59,373 bases of DNA from JBCCLJ01 sp039026915 (GTDB lineage Bacteria > Acidobacteriota > Thermoanaerobaculia > Multivoradales > Multivoraceae), in contig JBCCLJ010000014.1 in assembly GCA_039026915.1 (NCBI GenBank), forward strand, positions 1-59,373, written 5' to 3'. The notes beneath the pieces are model-generated. The model was not told where the DNA came from. It was given only the letters and a program-made list of their open reading frames with translations, and did not search any database. Every line of letters begins with the position of its first letter. Within the stretch, counting starts at the first letter, position 1. The translations under genes and the position numbers were made by a program. Shown piece after piece: positions 1 to 7,942 of this stretch.

Positions 1-21
1 ACCTCAGGAGGACACGATTTC

Positions 22-489
22 ATGAGCAGCATCGCAGACCGCCTCGCCGACCTCGGCATCGAGCTTCCCCAGCCAGCAGCACCCGCCGCCAATTACGTGC
101 CCTTCGTCGTCTCCGGCCGCGAGATCTTCGTCTCTGGGCAGGTACCGGTGAAGGACGGCAAGCTCGCCTACCAGGGCAAAGTCGGCGTCAAGTACTCGAT
201 CGAAGAGGCGCAGGAGGCAGCGCGCCTCGTCGCCATCAACATCCTCGCCGTGGCACAGGCGGCCTGCGACGGCGACCTGGAGCGCATCGAGCGCTGCGTC
301 AAGCTCGGTGGCTTCGTCAACTGTCTGCCCGAGTTCGATCAGCAGCCTGCCGTGATCAACGGCGCTTCGGACCTGATGGTGGCGGTGCTGGGCGACGCCG
401 GCCGCCACGCGCGCTTTGCCGTCGGCACGAACTCGCTGCCCTTCGACGTGCCGGTCGAGGTCGACGCGATCTTCACCATGAAGAACTGA
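22..489 (+). CDS. RidA family protein (reactive enamine/imine deaminase)
   Basis: This 155-residue protein belongs to the RidA/YjgF/UK114 family, whose best known members hydrolyse reactive enamine/imine intermediates released by PLP enzymes in the cytosol. The N-terminal part (ADRLADLGIELPQP, then the VSGQVP strand) is typical of the roughly 150-residue RidA subgroup. The C-terminal HARFAVGTNSLP aligns with the region that carries the arginine needed for imine hydrolysis in E. coli RidA, and an arginine is present there. The start is supported by an AGGAGG-type ribosome-binding site at 6-12. No functional link to the DUF4331 gene downstream is evident. Family is secure; the physiological substrate is unknown. 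Confidence 0.92.
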   Translation: MSSIADRLADLGIELPQPAAPAANYVPFVVSGREIFVSGQVPVKDGKLAYQGKVGVKYSIEEAQEAARLVAINILAVAQAACDGDLERIERCVKLGGFVNCLPEFDQQPAVINGASDLMVAVLGDAGRHARFAVGTNSLPFDVPVEVDAIFTMKN

Positions 490-583
490 TCCAAACGGCG
501 GCCGCGCGTGCGTCCTCGCGGCAAATTCGGTCGCCGACACTTTTTCTGCCTTCGTTTCATCCAGCCTCCAGACAGCGTCGTAA

Positions 584-607
584 CCGGGCCAGAACCCCCC
601 GGCCCGG
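584..607. terminator. GC hairpin between ridA-like gene and DUF4331 gene
   Basis: A perfect 7-bp inverted repeat, CCGGGCC at 584-590 and GGCCCGG at 601-607, encloses a 10-nt loop. It lies after the first gene and 13 nt before the ribosome-binding site of the next. No T-tract follows, so it may be a weak terminator or a leader structure. Confidence 0.3.
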
Positions 608-631
608 CGCCGGACAACTGGAGGCAACGAC

Positions 632-2188
632 GTGCAGAAACAGAACCCACTTCCCAGACCCGAGAGCCGGCTCGTTCAGCTCGCCAGCAGCCTGACCCTC
701 GCGGCGACCGTCGTCGCGGCAAGCCTCGCCGGCGCATCGAGCCACCGCGAAGCGCCCTTCGTCACCGAGCACCCCAAGGTCGACGGCACCGACTTCTACC
801 TGTTCCGTTCGTACGAGCCGGGCCGTGAGGGCTATGTCACGCTGATCGCCAACTACAACCCGCTGCAGGACGCGTACGGCGGACCGAACTACTTCACGCT
901 CGACCCGAGCGCGCGCTACCGCATTCACGTCGACAACGACGGTGACAGCGTCGAAGACCTCACCTTCGAGTTCCGCTTCCTGCTCTTCAACCAGAACATC
1001 GAGCTCAACGTCGGCGGCGAGAACGTGCCGATCCCGCTGCTCGCCGCGGCACCGCTCGTCACCTCGCCCGGCGGTCTTGCCGGTGCGAATCAAGCGGAGC
1101 TCTTCACCGTGCGGCGCTTCCGCGGCGAGACGACCGCCGGCCCCGCCCAGGCCTCGGACGACGTCACCGTCGGCACGAACGCGACGCGCGGCGGCGTCTT
1201 CTTCGCCAAGCCGTTCGACCACCACGGCCTCAAGACCTTCCCCGACTACGACGGCTACGCCGATCTCTTCATGCACGACGTCGACTTCGGCGGCGGCTGC
1301 AGCGGCCGCGTCTTCGCCGGCCAGCGGCGTGAGGCCTTCGCCGTCAACCTCGGCGAGGTCTTCGACCTGGTGAACCTCGACCCGCTCGGCGACCGCGACG
1401 GCGCCGGCAACGCGACCGAGTTCAAGAACGTCACGTCGCTCGCTCTCGAGCTGCCGATCGACTGCCTGACCGAAGGCAACGGCGACGTCCTTGGCGCCTG
1501 GACGACCGCTCTGCTGCCGAAGGTCCGTCGCCTGGAGGAGAACCCCACCTATGAGCGCCCCGAGACGGCGCTGACCAAGGAGTGGGTCCAGGTTTCGCGC
1601 CTCGGCATGCCGCTCGTCAACGAAGTCGTCATCGGCCTGCGCGACAAGAACCTCTTCAACTCCAGCCACCCCAGAGACGATCTGCAGTTCGCCACCTATG
1701 TCACCCACCCGACACTGCCGGCTCTCCTCGAGCTCCTCTTCGGAGTGCCGGCGCCGACGAACTTCCCGCGCACCGACCTGCTCGCGGCGTTCGTCACCGG
1801 CATCTCCGGAGTCAACGAGCTCGGCTTCGGGGAAATGCTGCGCCTCAACACGGCCATCCCGCCGACGCCACGCGACGAGCAGAACGACCTCGGCGTTGCC
1901 GCAGGCGATCTCGCCGGCTTTCCCAACGGCCGCCGTCCCGGGGACGACACGGTCGACGCCGCTCTGCGCGTCTCGATGGGCCTGCTCTGCCATCTCAGCC
2001 TCGGCGTCTGCGATCCCGAAGACGCACCGGTCGGCCTGGCGCCTCTCACGGACGGGACGCGACTTCCGGCGACTGAGCTGGGCAACGCCTTCCCCTACCT
2101 GAACTCGCCCCTGCCGGGCTCGCCCGGCATCGCGGCCGGGTACGACCGATCCGAGGCTCAGGCGGCAACGGCAGGCACGGACCGATGA
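632..2188 (+). CDS. DUF4331 domain exported protein
   Basis: This 518-residue protein matches the DUF4331 family. The signature SHREAP is at residues 37-42, directly after a hydrophobic signal sequence (about 14-34), and DGTDFYLFRS follows at 51-60. SHREAP would be the N-terminus of the mature protein, so it is probably periplasmic or extracellular. I can assign no enzymatic activity; members of this family are secreted proteins of unknown role. The start is GTG with GGAG eight nt upstream. The stop TGA overlaps an ATG at 2185, and the next gene also encodes an exported protein, so the two are probably co-transcribed. Confidence 0.85.
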   Translation: MQKQNPLPRPESRLVQLASSLTLAATVVAASLAGASSHREAPFVTEHPKVDGTDFYLFRSYEPGREGYVTLIANYNPLQDAYGGPNYFTLDPSARYRIHVDNDGDSVEDLTFEFRFLLFNQNIELNVGGENVPIPLLAAAPLVTSPGGLAGANQAELFTVRRFRGETTAGPAQASDDVTVGTNATRGGVFFAKPFDHHGLKTFPDYDGYADLFMHDVDFGGGCSGRVFAGQRREAFAVNLGEVFDLVNLDPLGDRDGAGNATEFKNVTSLALELPIDCLTEGNGDVLGAWTTALLPKVRRLEENPTYERPETALTKEWVQVSRLGMPLVNEVVIGLRDKNLFNSSHPRDDLQFATYVTHPTLPALLELLFGVPAPTNFPRTDLLAAFVTGISGVNELGFGEMLRLNTAIPPTPRDEQNDLGVAAGDLAGFPNGRRPGDDTVDAALRVSMGLLCHLSLGVCDPEDAPVGLAPLTDGTRLPATELGNAFPYLNSPLPGSPGIAAGYDRSEAQAATAGTDR

Positions 2189-2283
2189 TCGGTTCCCCTC
2201 CGTCTCAGCGTCGCTCAGTGTCTTCGGGACGTCGGCAGCTGCCCCGCCGACGGCGCGCTCTTCTTCGAAGCAGGAGTGGGAGG

Positions 2284-3153
2284 GTGCGGTTCGCGAGGCC
2301 GTGCGCGGCACTCGCGCTGACGCTGCTTGCCTCGACGGCGATCGCGCACGACTTCTATCTGTCTCCTTCGGCCTTCGCCGCACCGAGCGGTACGCCCATC
2401 GCACTCGAGATCGGCGTCGGTCACGCCTTCGTCGGAGATCCCATGCCCTATCTCTCGCACACGGTGGCGTCCTTTGCCGCCCGCTCGGAGACGGGGCTCC
2501 GACGATCGATCGACTCGGTCGAAGGCGCCCACCCCGCAGGCATCGTTCGGCTCCCCGAAGGCGAGTGGACGATCACCTACCGCGGGCTCCCCTGGATCCA
2601 GGAAATGGAGCCAGAGGCCTTCAGAACGCATCTGCGCGAGGTGGGTCACACGGCGCTTCTCGAGCATGCCCCGGCAACGCGCGTCGTTCAGGAGCGGGTC
2701 GTGCGCTGCGCGCGAACGATCGTCCAGCTCGGCGACGTCGCAGACACGACCTCTCACTTCGAGGGCTCCGAAGACCCGAACGACTTCTGCGACCTCGAAC
2801 TGAGGCCTCTTCGGCGAGAAGGCGACACTTGGACGATCGCACTGCTGCAGGGCGGCGTGCCGCTGGCAAACGAAACGGTCCACGTGGTCGACGTGGGAGC
2901 GTCCGTCTCGCACCACCGCCACGGGAAGCAGCGCGTCACCTCCGCGGACGGCACTTTCCACGTGAGGACCCGACCGGGCCGCCGCTGGTTGGTCACCGCC
3001 GTGCAGGTCGAAGCGCTCTGGGACGATTCAGAAGCGGACTACCGCAGCGACTGGGCCTCACTATCCTTCGGGTCGCCGCCGCGCCGTGCGAACCGCCTCA
3101 GAGCTGACCGTCGCCCAGCTGGCGGGCGGCGTAGTCGGCTGCCCTGGCCGTGA
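2284..3153 (+). CDS. DUF4198 family exported protein
   Basis: This gene encodes about 289 residues. I prefer the GTG at 2284 over the ATG at 2185, because AGGAG at 2272-2276 is correctly spaced and the product then begins with a compact signal peptide that ends near AIA/HDFYLSP. The early HDFYL, the mid-protein VRLPEGEW and the late HHRHGKQRVTSADGTF resemble DUF4198 proteins, a periplasmic beta-rich family that includes predicted metal-uptake accessory proteins. The family core ends around DWASLSF. The last 20 or so residues run antisense into the GMC oxidoreductase gene and look unconserved, so the natural stop may have been lost. The ligand is unknown. Confidence 0.75.
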   Translation: MRFARPCAALALTLLASTAIAHDFYLSPSAFAAPSGTPIALEIGVGHAFVGDPMPYLSHTVASFAARSETGLRRSIDSVEGAHPAGIVRLPEGEWTITYRGLPWIQEMEPEAFRTHLREVGHTALLEHAPATRVVQERVVRCARTIVQLGDVADTTSHFEGSEDPNDFCDLELRPLRREGDTWTIALLQGGVPLANETVHVVDVGASVSHHRHGKQRVTSADGTFHVRTRPGRRWLVTAVQVEALWDDSEADYRSDWASLSFGSPPRRANRLRADRRPAGGRRSRLPWP

Positions 3154-4801
3154 GAGCCATATAGGTGAGCGACGGGTTCTGCCAGGCGGTCGACGCCATG
3201 CAGGATCCGTCGGTCACGAAAAGGTTGGTGACGTCCCACGCCTGGTTGTTGCCGTTCAGCACCGAGGTGCGCTTGTCGCGTCCCATGCGTACCGTGCCCA
3301 TCTCGTGAATCGCAAAACCGGGCTTCGACTCGCGATCGAAGGTCGAGATCTTCTTCGCGCCAGCCGCTTCGAGGGTCTCGACGACGGTCTTCTTGACGTC
3401 CGCACGCATCAGCTCTTCGTTCTCGCCGAAGCGCATGTGGATGCGCGGCACGGGCACGCCCCACTTGTCGACGACATCGGGGTCGATCTCGACGCGGTTG
3501 TCGGGGTTCGGCAAGCACTCTCCGAACGCCACCAATCGCATGCGCCACGGCCCCTGCTCGCGCAGCGAGTGCTTGAAGTCGGCACCGAAGCCGGGCCTGG
3601 TCGTCGCGGAGCGCCACGTCGTGCCGCGGTTGACGCCGCCCTGGAAGCCGTAGCCCCGGAGAAAGTCCGAGCCCTCACCGTCCAGGTTGACGTAGCGCGG
3701 CATGTAGCAGGCGTTCGGCCGACGGCCGAAGGTCGTCTTGTCGAGAAAGCCCTCGATGAGGCCCGAACCTCCCACCTGGAAGAAGTGATCCATCAGGTTG
3801 CGCCCGACCTGCCCGCTCGAGTTGGCGAGGCCGTCGGGGAACGTCGCCGAGCGGCTGTTCAGCAGGATGCGCGCGCTCTCCACCGTCGAGGTGCAGAGAA
3901 AGACCATGCGCGCGCGGAATTCCCGAGTCTCGAGCGTCCGACCGTCGATCACCGTCGCGCCGCGCGCCTTTCCGGTGCGCGGGTCGACCGTGATCTCGCG
4001 CACGACGCTGTGCGGGCGCAGCGTCATCCGGCCGGTCGCCTGGGCTGCGGGCAGCGTCGAGTTGAGGCTCGAGAAATAGGAGCGCGTCATGCAACCGCGA
4101 CGACACGGACCGCAGTAATGACAGGCGCGCCGGCCTTTGTGGGCCTTGGTGAGCACGGCGGCTCGGGCGTGCATGAAGCGTCGCGCTCCGCCAAAGGCCT
4201 TGTCGAGGCGGCCGCGGACCTCCTTCTCGACGCAGTTCATCTCGATCGGCGGCAGGAACTTGCCGTCGGGCAGCTGCGCAAGGCCCTCGTTCTGGCCGCA
4301 GATACCGGCGAAGTCCTCGACGTGGTCGTACCAGGGAGCGAGGTCGCGGTAGCGGATCGGCCAGTCGACGCCGTAGCCGTCCTTGGCGTTCGCTTCGAAG
4401 TCGAGGTCGCTCCAGCGGTAGCTTTGACGGCCCCACATGATCGAGCGACCGCCGACCTGCCGGCCGCGGATCCAGCGGAACTCATCGCCCTCCGGATGCG
4501 TGCTGTAGGGGTTATCCAGGTCGTTGACGAAGAACTTGCTCGCCCACTCGTCGCAGGCGCCCGCAAGCCGCTGAACCGGCTGTTCCTCAGCCAGCTTGCG
4601 ATGATCCTTGAGGCCGCGGAACTGGACCTCCCAGGGCGGAACGTGCTCGGAGTAGTCACGTGCGGGGACGATGTTGCGTCCGGCCTCCAAGACGAGCACC
4701 TCGAGGCCCTTTTCAGTGAGCTCCTTGGCGGCCCAACCGCCCGTGATGCCCGATCCAATGACCATGGCATCGTAGATCTTCGGGCTCTGGACTGCGACCA
4801 A
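3098..4801 (-). CDS. GMC family FAD-dependent oxidoreductase
   Basis: This 567-residue glucose-methanol-choline oxidoreductase has the FAD-binding GSGITGG loop at residues 16-22 and VLVLEAGR after it. The C-terminal HEMGTVRMG and NPSLTYMALTARAADY carry the His/Asn active-site region of the family. An unusual cysteine cluster, C227-x2-C230-x2-C233-x3-C237, recalls the iron-sulfur motif of catalytic subunits of bacterial FAD-dependent glucose dehydrogenase. The protein is therefore probably a dehydrogenase passing electrons onward, not an oxidase. The start is TTG, supported by a strong AGGAGGTG just upstream. It is preceded on the same strand by the Gly-rich gene, and its 3' end overlaps the convergent DUF4198 gene by 56 nt. 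The substrate is unknown. Confidence 0.88.
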   Translation of the reverse strand: MVAVQSPKIYDAMVIGSGITGGWAAKELTEKGLEVLVLEAGRNIVPARDYSEHVPPWEVQFRGLKDHRKLAEEQPVQRLAGACDEWASKFFVNDLDNPYSTHPEGDEFRWIRGRQVGGRSIMWGRQSYRWSDLDFEANAKDGYGVDWPIRYRDLAPWYDHVEDFAGICGQNEGLAQLPDGKFLPPIEMNCVEKEVRGRLDKAFGGARRFMHARAAVLTKAHKGRRACHYCGPCRRGCMTRSYFSSLNSTLPAAQATGRMTLRPHSVVREITVDPRTGKARGATVIDGRTLETREFRARMVFLCTSTVESARILLNSRSATFPDGLANSSGQVGRNLMDHFFQVGGSGLIEGFLDKTTFGRRPNACYMPRYVNLDGEGSDFLRGYGFQGGVNRGTTWRSATTRPGFGADFKHSLREQGPWRMRLVAFGECLPNPDNRVEIDPDVVDKWGVPVPRIHMRFGENEELMRADVKKTVVETLEAAGAKKISTFDRESKPGFAIHEMGTVRMGRDKRTSVLNGNNQAWDVTNLFVTDGSCMASTAWQNPSLTYMALTARAADYAARQLGDGQL

Positions 4802-4818
4802 GCGGCACCTCCTCGAAA

Positions 4819-4846
4819 GGCCCCGGACTCTCGACGAGCCGGGGCC
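4819..4846 (-). terminator. 8-bp GC hairpin upstream of the GMC gene
   Basis: GGCCCCGG at 4819-4826 pairs perfectly with CCGGGGCC at 4839-4846 around a 12-nt loop. On the minus strand it lies between the stop of the Gly-rich gene and the ribosome-binding site of the GMC gene and is followed by TTTC. It could be a leaky terminator or attenuator between the two genes. Confidence 0.35.
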
Positions 4847-4885
4847 CCATCATAGCGAGGCGAGCGGCGCCGGTAACCGACGGAT

Positions 4886-5503
4886 CTATTCGTCCGTGAC
4901 GCGGTCGTAGACGGTGGTGAACTGGATGCCGTCACCTCCGTCGCGCCCCGGCAGCGTCGTCTTGATCCTGAGTCGCTGCCCCTTCTTCGCAAGAGAGAAC
5001 TTGCGCGTTACGACGTCACCGCGGGGCGTCTCGGCCTGCACGACGAATCCGTCGCCGTCCTGCATCGCGACGCCGTCGGCCAGCTCGTCACCGAGGGTGT
5101 AGACCTGCTCGGGCCGCTCTCCACCGGTCACGACGAAGGATTCGTCGGACACGGTGATCGCGAGCTCGAGGGCCGGTCCGCCGGGGCCGCCGCCCTGGCC
5201 GCCGCGTTCGCCGCGAGGCCGCCGGCCTCGCGTCGCCGTCTGTCCCTGCTGCTGGCCTCCGCCGCCGAAGGCCCCTTGGCCGCCACCGCGACCCAAGCCG
5301 CCCTGGCCGCCGCCGCGGCCCGGACCGCCCCGGCCGCCACCGCGCCGAGCGGCGCGCATCTTGTCGCGAGGGTCCTCGCTCTGTTCTTCGTTGAACTGCC
5401 ACTTCCCCGCCATCGGGTGTGTCTCCTCGCCGGAGTCCGCCGCGGGAGCGAGGCCGAGCCCGGCAAGGGCGAAAGGCAACAGAATCTGCGGGATCGAAAT
5501 CAT
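4886..5503 (-). CDS. Gly/Arg-rich exported protein of unknown function
   Basis: This 205-residue protein starts with a short hydrophobic signal sequence (residues 1-22). A GKWQFNEEQSEDPRDKM segment follows, then a low-complexity stretch rich in Gly, Arg and Gln (about residues 54-105), and a beta-rich C-terminal domain with FVVTGGERPEQVYTLGDE. The ATG is supported by GAGGAG a few nt upstream. I do not recognise an established family. The short W-x-N segment before a Gly-rich linker is, to my knowledge, seen in uncharacterised secreted acidobacterial proteins. It follows the Spy-like gene on the same strand, suggesting an envelope role. Confidence 0.65.
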   Translation of the reverse strand: MISIPQILLPFALAGLGLAPAADSGEETHPMAGKWQFNEEQSEDPRDKMRAARRGGGRGGPGRGGGQGGLGRGGGQGAFGGGGQQQGQTATRGRRPRGERGGQGGGPGGPALELAITVSDESFVVTGGERPEQVYTLGDELADGVAMQDGDGFVVQAETPRGDVVTRKFSLAKKGQRLRIKTTLPGRDGGDGIQFTTVYDRVTDE

Positions 5504-5517
5504 GGGTCTCTCCTCAG

Positions 5518-5537
5518 GCGCCCCTCTTCGGGGGCGC
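5518..5537. repeat. Stable GC hairpin with UUCG-type loop
   Basis: GCGCCCC at 5518-5524 and GGGGCGC at 5531-5537 form a 7-bp stem around TCTTCG. It sits just upstream of the Gly-rich gene's ribosome-binding site on the minus strand and may stabilise or shape the 5' leader. Confidence 0.35.
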
Positions 5538-5566
5538 GTTCGAATGCTCTCGAGGTCCGATGCGAA

Positions 5567-5591
5567 AGCGGGCCGCCGCCGGCGGCCCGCT
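5567..5591 (-). terminator. 11-bp perfect hairpin after the Spy-like gene
   Basis: AGCGGGCCGCC at 5567-5577 is followed by a 3-nt loop and its perfect complement GGCGGCCCGCT at 5581-5591. It begins 8 nt after the stop codon of the Spy-like gene on the minus strand and is followed by TTTC. The strength and position fit a terminator or an mRNA 3'-end stabiliser, though the T-tract is short. Confidence 0.5.
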
Positions 5592-5598
5592 GGGTGTC

Positions 5599-6114
5599 TT
5601 AGCGCTGGCCCCGAGCGCCTCGTGGTCCGCGCCGGCCGCGGCCCCTCGGCCCACGCTCACCGGCGGCGGCTTTGAAGGCCTCGAACTTCTCCTGCTGTTC
5701 GGCCGTGAGCACCGCGGCCAGGCTGGCGTCGAGTCCCTCGCGACTGGCCTTCATCTCGCCTCGGAGATCGCGTCCCGCGAGGACGAGCTCGCCGACTGCG
5801 GTGGGGTCCGCGGTGTCGCTCTCGAGCAGATCGCGAAGAGACTCGCGGTTGGCCTTCATGTCGGCAACGAGGGGCTCGATCGAGGCGCGGTGCTCTTCGC
5901 GCAACGCCTGCCACTCGGCCTGCTGAGACTCATCGAGCTCGAGGAACGCGGCGAGGCGTTCTCCGCCACCGCGCCCTTTGCCGAAGCCCGGCTGAGCGGC
6001 CGCGACCGCCACCAGAAGCAAGGCCATGACCACGGCGAACAGGAAGACCCGCGCTCTGGGGGAAGGTGCTGCGTTCACTCGAGGGGTCGAGTTCATTTCA
6101 GTGCTTACGTTCAT
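5599..6114 (-). CDS. Spy/CpxP-like periplasmic LTxxQ-repeat protein
   Basis: This 171-residue protein has a signal sequence (residues about 20-40, ending AVAAAQ) and a highly helical body. The body has two LTxxQ-like motifs, LDESQQAEW near residue 60 and LTAEQQEKF near 136, spaced as in CpxP/Spy/ZraP-type periplasmic chaperones and metal sensors. The C-terminus is a basic RG-rich tail. I chose the ATG at 6114 because AAGGAG lies at proper distance; longer readings upstream are unsupported. The gene is divergent from a histidine kinase/response regulator operon, matching the usual pairing of such proteins with an envelope-stress two-component system. Family by motif, function by inference. Confidence 0.75.
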   Translation of the reverse strand: MNVSTEMNSTPRVNAAPSPRARVFLFAVVMALLLVAVAAAQPGFGKGRGGGERLAAFLELDESQQAEWQALREEHRASIEPLVADMKANRESLRDLLESDTADPTAVGELVLAGRDLRGEMKASREGLDASLAAVLTAEQQEKFEAFKAAAGERGPRGRGRRGPRGARGQR

Positions 6115-6246
6115 TTCGGTAGCTCCTTTGGAGTAAGGCCTCTGGTCGAGGCCGGCGCGTCCTGGTAGGGAACGACGATCTGGCGACCGTCGTAGAGAAG
6201 GTACGCCGGAAGTTGCCGCGGGGTCCTCAAGCCCAGGCAAGGCCTG

Positions 6247-6260
6247 TGTAAGGGATGTAA
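6247..6260. promoter_or_regulatory. TGTAA direct repeat, candidate response-regulator site
   Basis: TGTAA occurs at 6247-6251 and 6256-6260, a 9-nt period, in the intergenic region between the divergent Spy-like gene and the histidine kinase operon. OmpR-family regulators bind direct repeats, and the CpxR site contains GTAAA half-sites, but the usual period is 10-11, so this is only a candidate. Confidence 0.25.
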
Positions 6261-6301
6261 AGCCCAGTGAACACTGCACTTGAGGGCGCCAGCCCGTTGC
6301 T

Positions 6302-7942
6302 ATGCTGCAGCTCATGCGAGTGCCTCTGCAGCGCTGGAGCTGGCTCCTGATGCTCCTCCTCGTCGCACTTGGCGGCTTGCAATACCGATGGATCGGCGAG
6401 CTGAGCGAGGCCGATCGCGCGCGCCTCGAGCGAGCGCGCGTCAGCGAAGCCGATGCCTTCGTCGCCACCGTCGATCGCGAGGTGACGCGACTCTTCGGCC
6501 ACTTTTTTCCGCGACGCTTCGAACGGGGTCGTCCCGAAAAGGCTGAAGGCAGAGGCAGCTCGGGAACGCTCGCCGATCTCGCGGCAGCCTGGCGCAGCGA
6601 GGCCCAGCACCCGGATCTGCTCGGCCGCATCTACAGAGTCGAAGCCGCTTTCACTTCTTCGGCGCGAGCCACTCTGCTGCAGGACGGTCGCTTCGAGGAA
6701 GCTCCACTGCCAGCGGGCCTCGAGTTCGTGGGCGAAAACCGACGACGAGGCGCAGGCCGAGGCGTGGGGCCCGTGCTGTCACCGGGCTTCGTCGTCATTC
6801 CGCAGAGCCGCCCACGTCCCGGACGGGGGCCGCTGCGCCCGCCCGACGTCCTGCTCGCCCTCGAGCTCGACCTCGACTACCTGGCCGAAACGCTCTTTCC
6901 GGAGGCGGCGGAGAGGCTTCAGCTCGCCGACTTCGAGGTGGCCGTGCGTGGCGCCGGGGGCGACTGGCTCTACGCCACCGACGCCGTCGAAAGCTTCGGA
7001 GCAGCGGACCTCTTCGGCACGCTGCCGCACCTTCGAAGAATCCCGGAGGGCGCCGACGCGATGCAGCGCCGTGACCCGCCGCGAGGAGGCGACCGGGGCC
7101 CTTGGGGCGTCTACGTGAGGCACACTCGACCGATCGATCGCGTGGTCGGCGCCGCGCGGCGACGCAACCTCCTGCTCAGCCTCGGAACCCTCGGCGTGCT
7201 CGCCGCGAGCATGGTCCTGGTGACGTCGGCAGCCTCGAGGGCCCAGCGAACGGCCCGGCAGCAGGTGACCTTCGTCGCCTCGCTGACCCATGAGCTGCAC
7301 ACGCCTCTCGCCGCGATCGCGGCCGCCGCCGCCAACCTCTCCGACGGCATCGTCGACGAGAAGGAACGAGTCCGCGACTACGGCAAGCTGATTCAACGCG
7401 AAGGACGTCGGCTGGAGAGCCTCGTCTCCCAGTCGCTGCAGCTCGCCGGAATCCGCTCCGGTTCGCAACGACCGAGGGAGACGGTGACCGTCGAGCGCTG
7501 GATCGACGAGAGCCTCGAAGGCTGCGCCTGGCTGGCAGAGGAGCGAAACGTCACCCTCGGCAAAGAGCTCTCGGACGCCACCGCCGAAATCACGGGCGAC
7601 GCAGAGGCGCTCGTGCAGGCACTGCGCAATCTGCTGACCAATGCTCTCAAGCACAGCCCCAGCGGAGCCGCGGTGATCGTTCGCTCTTTCGTCGAGGGCG
7701 GTCGGCTGATCGTCGAAGTGACGGATGAGGGTCCGGGCTTCCCCATCGAGGGACGGGCGGATCTCCTCCGAGCCTTCGCCCGGGCGGCGGACGACGGCAC
7801 GACCGGCACCGGCCTCGGGCTGCACGTCGCGCAGCAGATTCTCGACCACCACGACGGATCGATCGAGCTTCTCGATCGCGAGCACGGGGCCCAAGGAGCG
7901 CGCGTCCGACTGCGGCTCCCTCTCGAGGGAGCCCGCTCATGA
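6302..7942 (+). CDS. Sensor histidine kinase (two-component)
   Basis: This membrane histidine kinase of 542-546 residues has one transmembrane helix at about residues 12-26, a 250-residue extracytoplasmic sensor region and a second helix near 297-313. The HisKA phosphoacceptor follows in HELHTPL (H330). The catalytic domain shows the N box NLLTNALKHSP, G1 DEGPGFP and G2 GTGLGL. The ATG at 6314 is an alternative start: TATGCT at 6301-6306 looks like a -10 element seven nt before it, and neither ATG has a ribosome-binding site. The stop overlaps the response regulator start by ATGA. The sensor region is not a family I recognise; Spy-like context suggests envelope stress. Confidence 0.93.
   Translation: MLQLMRVPLQRWSWLLMLLLVALGGLQYRWIGELSEADRARLERARVSEADAFVATVDREVTRLFGHFFPRRFERGRPEKAEGRGSSGTLADLAAAWRSEAQHPDLLGRIYRVEAAFTSSARATLLQDGRFEEAPLPAGLEFVGENRRRGAGRGVGPVLSPGFVVIPQSRPRPGRGPLRPPDVLLALELDLDYLAETLFPEAAERLQLADFEVAVRGAGGDWLYATDAVESFGAADLFGTLPHLRRIPEGADAMQRRDPPRGGDRGPWGVYVRHTRPIDRVVGAARRRNLLLSLGTLGVLAASMVLVTSAASRAQRTARQQVTFVASLTHELHTPLAAIAAAAANLSDGIVDEKERVRDYGKLIQREGRRLESLVSQSLQLAGIRSGSQRPRETVTVERWIDESLEGCAWLAEERNVTLGKELSDATAEITGDAEALVQALRNLLTNALKHSPSGAAVIVRSFVEGGRLIVEVTDEGPGFPIEGRADLLRAFARAADDGTTGTGLGLHVAQQILDHHDGSIELLDREHGAQGARVRLRLPLEGARS

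Noticed and set aside
557..2404. Long open frame on the minus strand opposite the DUF4331 gene
   Set aside because: It is antisense to a well supported exported protein, its product is composed of Arg/Val/Glu-rich shadow sequence with no motif, and no ribosome-binding site is seen.
3086..4855. 589-codon plus-strand frame opposite the GMC oxidoreductase
   Set aside because: GC-rich shadow of the real gene; no family motif, and the minus-strand frame has all GMC signatures.
5100..5345. Gly/Arg-rich low-complexity tract looking like a DNA repeat
   Set aside because: It is coding sequence for RG-rich protein without an exact nucleotide repeat unit, so it is not annotated as a repeat array.
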